Source of the DNA: Minisyncoccota bacterium
GTDB lineage: Bacteria; Patescibacteriota; Minisyncoccia; Minisyncoccales; PEYH01
Direction of reading: 5' to 3'
NCBI GenBank assembly: GCA_028713795.1
Contig: JAQTNP010000003.1
Location: 1-24,623, forward strand
DNA length: 24,623 nucleotides
The stretch's first letter is position 1, and each line of letters opens with the position of its first letter. Of this stretch, positions 22,415 to 24,623 are shown one piece after another. The translations under genes and the position numbers were made by a program. The notes below the pieces were generated by a model that saw only the letters and a list, made by a program, of their open reading frames with translations, had not been told where the DNA came from and did not search any database.

Positions 22415-22442
22415 AAAATACCATATTGCGTAATGATGTCAA
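22415..22442 (-). promoter_or_regulatory. Promoter upstream of the GC-rich island gene
   Basis: Minus-strand TTGACA, 16-base spacer with TGG before the -10 box, then TATTTT. The perfect -35 and the extended -10 make it credible; transcription would start near 22408. Confidence 0.6.
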
Positions 22443-22447
22443 CAGCA

Positions 22448-22473
22448 GAAAACACTTCTTGTGAAGTGTTTTC
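22448..22473. terminator. Intrinsic terminator after the NodB-fold gene
   Basis: GAAAACACTTC, loop TTGT, GAAGTGTTTTC: a perfect 11-pair palindrome with T-runs on both strands. On the minus strand it ends the operon whose last gene stops at 22494. Confidence 0.85.
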
Positions 22474-22493
22474 TTGTTACTTACGGTTTTTAT

Positions 22494-23411
22494 TTAGTAG
22501 CAAATTGGTTCCATTGTTTCGCTATTTAAATCAGGAATTAGTTCTAATTCTTCTAAGGGAACTTTAGGGGTAGGTATTTCATATTTAACCTCCCTATTAA
22601 CCGGTATATCTTTATTATCCATTACTAGAGGTGTCAGGGTTTCCATCCAATCGTTAAATGTTTTCCAATAAACATTCCCTGAATTTAAGGCCTTTTCGTA
22701 AACATTCCACCAAGTTAACCTTGTTCCTCCTAAATATGCATGGGAAACAAGAATCATATTAGTTGGTTTTTTATCAATGCATCCATTTAAAACAGTTGCG
22801 AAATCATTTGCATCGGCCCCTCTGGCCCATAAGCTGTAATCGCATAGAGAACCCGTGCCCATTTCTTCAAAAGGGATATTGGAAACAGAAATAATTTTTA
22901 CATTATATTCTTTAGGAGCGTAAACTATAGCTTTTTCTCCGGCTGTTCCTCTTGCTAAAACATATTCTATCCCCAATTCGTTGGCTACCCTTAAGGTTGT
23001 CTGGTCATATGCAAAATATCTGCTGCTCAATACTCTCATTGGCTTTTCAGTTATATTTTCCACTAATTCTTGAACCTTTTTAATCTGTTCATATTGATAC
23101 TCATATGGTTTATCCCAAACAGGATCCCCGCTTACAGATCCCGCTATCTCATAACCCTTTTGCGCTAATCTTTTAAAATCTTCTGGGTATTGCTCCAAAA
23201 TATTCTGCTTGACCATGATTAAAGCAGAAAGTCCCCTTTTATCTAATTCTTCTTCCCAATGCAAAACTCCGTCTATCTTCTCTGATTCGATAAGCATCAT
23301 AAGGCCGTTTATCTTTTCCGGAGTTTTTAATCTCTGCCAAATAAAAATACCGCCAGAAACAAATAATATAACTATAACGGATATTATCAAAATAGTTATT
23401 ATTTTTTTCAT
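22494..23411 (-). CDS. NodB-fold (polysaccharide deacetylase-like) exported protein lacking metal ligands
   Basis: 305 aa. N-terminal TM/signal segment (about 4-25), then a fold with deacetylase landmarks: ALIMVKQNILEQYPEDFKRL matches the usual FFV..N.E..P...R.. strand-helix, QKGYEIAGSVSGDPVWDKP stands where active enzymes have GHEIGNHTYSHP, and MRVLSSRYFAYDQTTLRVAN replaces the R.PYG.....L motif. The catalytic Asp pair (TFDDG) and both zinc-binding His residues are absent, so deacetylation is unlikely. A later ILVSHAYLGGTRLTWWNVYEKA segment keeps one His. It may bind glycan without cutting it. It starts just before the end of the DUF134 gene (4-base overlap) and ends before a terminator. Confidence 0.7.
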   Translation of the reverse strand: MKKIITILIISVIVILFVSGGIFIWQRLKTPEKINGLMMLIESEKIDGVLHWEEELDKRGLSALIMVKQNILEQYPEDFKRLAQKGYEIAGSVSGDPVWDKPYEYQYEQIKKVQELVENITEKPMRVLSSRYFAYDQTTLRVANELGIEYVLARGTAGEKAIVYAPKEYNVKIISVSNIPFEEMGTGSLCDYSLWARGADANDFATVLNGCIDKKPTNMILVSHAYLGGTRLTWWNVYEKALNSGNVYWKTFNDWMETLTPLVMDNKDIPVNREVKYEIPTPKVPLEELELIPDLNSETMEPICY

Positions 23412-23686
23412 ATTTTTTTAATTTTAATTGCCTTGCCTTTAATTATAGCTTCTGTTATTTTCTTATAGGCCGATGACAATATTCTTTGAAAAGTACTCTG
23501 AGACGTTTTCATTCTTTTCGCGCATTCTATTTGCTCTAAGTCTTCAATATTTCTCAATCTTAAAGCTTCTGCTTCCTCAGTAGTTAAATCAACTATCTCT
23601 AAAAATTGCATAGGAACCCCCTGAGGTTTAAAATATGTAACTTCTGGATCAAAATTTATTTTTCTGCATAATCTTGGCCTAACCAT
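23408..23686 (-). CDS. DUF134 (UPF0251) helix-turn-helix protein
   Basis: 92 aa. The family pattern is clear: MVRPRLCRKI at the start, YFKPQGVPMQFLEIVDLTTE, EAEALRLRNIEDLEQIECA, then the HTH (KRMKTSQSTFQRILSSAYKK) and a C-terminal GKAIKI. UPF0251 proteins are predicted DNA-binding regulators, usually near DUF5320 and dinitrogenase iron-molybdenum cofactor-like (NifX/NifB-type) genes. Here DUF5320 lies just upstream, but no NifX-like gene is present in the window. It overlaps the NodB-fold gene by 4 bases. The upstream AT-rich stretch holds TATAAT (23719-23714, minus) without a clear -35. Confidence 0.92.
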   Translation of the reverse strand: MVRPRLCRKINFDPEVTYFKPQGVPMQFLEIVDLTTEEAEALRLRNIEDLEQIECAKRMKTSQSTFQRILSSAYKKITEAIIKGKAIKIKKI

Positions 23687-23724
23687 ATTGAATTTATTTC
23701 AAGTTAATAATATATTATATATTA

Positions 23725-23773
23725 AGAAGGTTCCCCTCGCCACCTTCATAGATGACGAGGACAACAACCTTCT
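23725..23773. terminator. Two-part hairpin between the DUF5320 and DUF134 genes
   Basis: AGAAGGTT with AACCTTCT (8 pairs, 23725-23732 and 23766-23773) and an inner CCTCG/CGAGG (23735-23739 and 23756-23760). It begins right after the DUF5320 stop. On the minus strand it is followed by TTAATATATAATATATTATT, not a clean U-run, so it may be a weak terminator, a processing site or an attenuator letting DUF5320 be expressed above DUF134. Confidence 0.6.
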
Positions 23774-24004
23774 CTATTTTTTGCCCTTTAATTCTTCTAA
23801 TCTAGTTTTTGCAGCTTTTAATTCATCTTCTAATACCTCTACGTCTCTTTCTAAAAGATCTTTCTCTTCTTTATTCGTAACGGCTCCAAAACCCCAGAAT
23901 CTGCCGAATCTGCGGCCTAAACCTAATCTACCAGCACAAGGACCCATGCCTCTGCCAGTAGCCGGTCCGGCTCCCATAGGGCCAGTTCCATCAAATCTTG
24001 GCAT
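23774..24004 (-). CDS. DUF5320 protein
   Basis: 76 aa. The N-terminus MPRFDGTGPMGAGPATGRGM followed by GPCAGRLGLGRRFGRFWGFG is the DUF5320 signature: Gly/Pro/Arg-rich with one Cys. Residues about 50-76 are a coiled coil (EEKDLLERDVEVLEDELKAA). Function is unknown; genes of this family travel with DUF134 and NifX-like genes. A strong promoter gives it a 5' leader of about 42 bases with no Shine-Dalgarno. A two-part hairpin follows the stop. Confidence 0.92.
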   Translation of the reverse strand: MPRFDGTGPMGAGPATGRGMGPCAGRLGLGRRFGRFWGFGAVTNKEEKDLLERDVEVLEDELKAAKTRLEELKGKK

Positions 24005-24052
24005 ATTTTTATGTATTTTAATTATATCTAAGGAAACGACCTTTCTATTATG

Positions 24053-24081
24053 AATATATACCCATAATAATCTCTTGTCAA
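24053..24081 (-). promoter_or_regulatory. Strong promoter of the DUF5320-DUF134-NodB run
   Basis: Minus-strand TTGACA, 17-base spacer, TATATT. Transcription would begin near 24046. A small AAGG/CCTT inverted repeat lies at the predicted start. Confidence 0.8.
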
Positions 24082-24089
24082 GGGGGTAT

Positions 24090-24115
24090 CAAAAAACACC
24101 TCTCTTTAGAAGTGT
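24090..24115 (-). terminator. Intrinsic terminator upstream of the DUF5320 promoter
   Basis: Minus-strand ACACTTCT, loop AAAG, AGAGGTGT (8 pairs, one G-U), then six T. It ends transcripts coming from the GC-rich island or the partial gene beyond it, 9 bases before the next -35 box. Confidence 0.85.
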
Positions 24116-24262
24116 CCTACCCCTCCCATCCGCCCTGATGGGTTACCCTTCTCCGTCACTCGAACGCGCCCCAGTTGGTGCACCATATCAGTCTGGTACC
24201 AAGGATAATGAGACCAGTAGAGCATCCTTGGGGAATAGTTTGAGATTAGAGATAACCCCTAT
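24116..24262 (-). other. GC-rich structured intergenic island, possible ncRNA or long 3' UTR
   Basis: No credible gene. G+C is 65% over 24121-24180, against the AT-rich surroundings. Hairpins: CCCATC/GATGGG (24125-24142) and CCAAGGAT/ATCCTTGG (24199-24231). It is followed on the minus strand by a terminator. An 83-codon plus-strand frame crosses it but looks like chance. Confidence 0.45.
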
Positions 24263-24622
24263 TCAGTCGTCTGTCTTTTTTAATTTCAATATTTCTATCT
24301 GTCGAGTAGAAATGTTGTATTTATAATCTGTTATCTGATCTCCGTCTCCAACTGTAGCAAAGAATACGTATCCTGGTTCAAACATAGACAAATGGAAGCT
24401 ATCCATGTTATAAGGCGCCTGATCTATTCTTTCTTCATAACCCGTATTCTCTCCTGCAGAGTTAAGGATTGGGTTTATTGTAAAAATGCTAGTAATCTGA
24501 TAATTTTCTTGAGTATCTAATAAAAGGATTTCCTCTGCCCCAGATGCATCGAACTCACTATAACCATTTCTAATTGCTATATATCTATTATCATCGGTCC
24601 ATAATATATCACTAGGACCAGC
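24263..24622 (-). CDS. C-terminal part of a propeller-like protein, truncated by the window edge
   Basis: 119 aa, open at the window edge, ending in TGA. The pattern SDILWTDDNRYIAI, then EEILLLDTQENYQITSIF and a later YVFFATVGDGDQITDYKYN, resembles TolB/WD40-type beta-propeller blades (hydrophobic-SPDG-RYIAF and LxxxD). No Cys and no TM segment is present, and it ends with the basic KLKKTDD. Upstream parts, probably including a signal peptide, lie outside the window. The 3' side runs into the GC-rich island and its terminator. The propeller call is inference from pattern only. Confidence 0.6.
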   Translation of the reverse strand, partial: AGPSDILWTDDNRYIAIRNGYSEFDASGAEEILLLDTQENYQITSIFTINPILNSAGENTGYEERIDQAPYNMDSFHLSMFEPGYVFFATVGDGDQITDYKYNISTRQIEILKLKKTDD

Positions 24623-24623
24623 G

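Noticed and set aside
23688..24053. Plus-strand frame of 121 codons opposite the DUF5320 gene
   Set aside because: It is antisense to a clear DUF5320 gene and has a Pro/Ser/Phe-rich shadow composition.
24150..24175. TTCGA on the minus strand as a tRNA T-loop
   Set aside because: The flanking bases do not pair as a T stem and no anticodon or acceptor stem could be laid out.
24075..24326. Plus-strand frame of 83 codons across the GC-rich island
   Set aside because: It starts with TTG inside the minus-strand promoter, runs through a terminator hairpin and overlaps the propeller-like gene on the other strand. The residue pattern looks like chance.

Overview
The window looks like chromosomal DNA from an uncultivated, AT-rich, small-genome bacterium of the Candidate Phyla Radiation (Patescibacteria), most likely on the Parcubacteria side. 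The grounds are: very short or overlapping intergenic spaces; almost no Shine-Dalgarno sequences; minimal peptidoglycan genes (murD-ftsW-murG); many signal-peptide/TM-anchored surface proteins without known function; and a bL9 gene, which several CPR lineages have lost. The standard genetic code applies: UGA, UAG and UAA all end complete genes. No rRNA, tRNA, CRISPR array, IS element or prophage was recognised. The lineage call is inference from gene content only.

Layout. 1-4340 (+): surface-protein cluster: the tail of one protein, an Ig-like TM-anchored protein, a large FN3-type TM-anchored protein whose frame is broken twice, and a Pro/Glu-rich secreted protein ending in a terminator. 4368-9557 (+): murD, ftsW, murG and gltX. 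9580-10932 (+): a small secreted protein and a tyrosine recombinase (Xer type) flanked by related dif-like sequence. 10941-12736 (-): a probable envelope-stress module (ECF sigma factor, overlapping multi-TM protein as likely anti-sigma, DUF2680-like secreted protein), with a shared decamer repeated upstream of the sigma and DUF2680 genes. 12795-12912 (+): a complete-looking small RNA unit (promoter, hairpin, intrinsic terminator) lying antiparallel to its neighbours. 12919-16335 (-): envelope operon with a small TM protein, an FKBP isomerase interrupted by UGA, a DUF2330-like membrane protein, a GerMN-domain lipoprotein-like protein and an RsiV-like DUF4163/DUF3298 protein. 16338-16610 (+): rpmA, abutting the convergent rplI. 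16611-21983 (-): rplI, an S41 C-terminal processing protease, a UPF0104/LPG-synthase-TM protein and a large multidomain papain-family protease. 22020-24622 (-): a GC-rich island carrying a small basic protein with the only strong Shine-Dalgarno sequence seen, a NodB-fold protein lacking its metal ligands, a DUF134 regulator, a DUF5320 protein, a second GC-rich structured intergenic island with a terminator, and the C-terminal part of a propeller-like protein.

How the parts fit. Most of the window concerns the cell envelope: wall precursor synthesis and polymerisation, surface adhesin-like proteins, secreted proteases and folding factors, and a sigma/anti-sigma pair that probably senses envelope state. 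Several genes have a -10-like hexamer only 5-8 bases before the start codon, suggesting leaderless mRNAs. The observations most worth a second look are the unannotated sRNA unit, the repeated decamer around the sigma locus, the two GC-rich islands, and the three reading-frame lesions.
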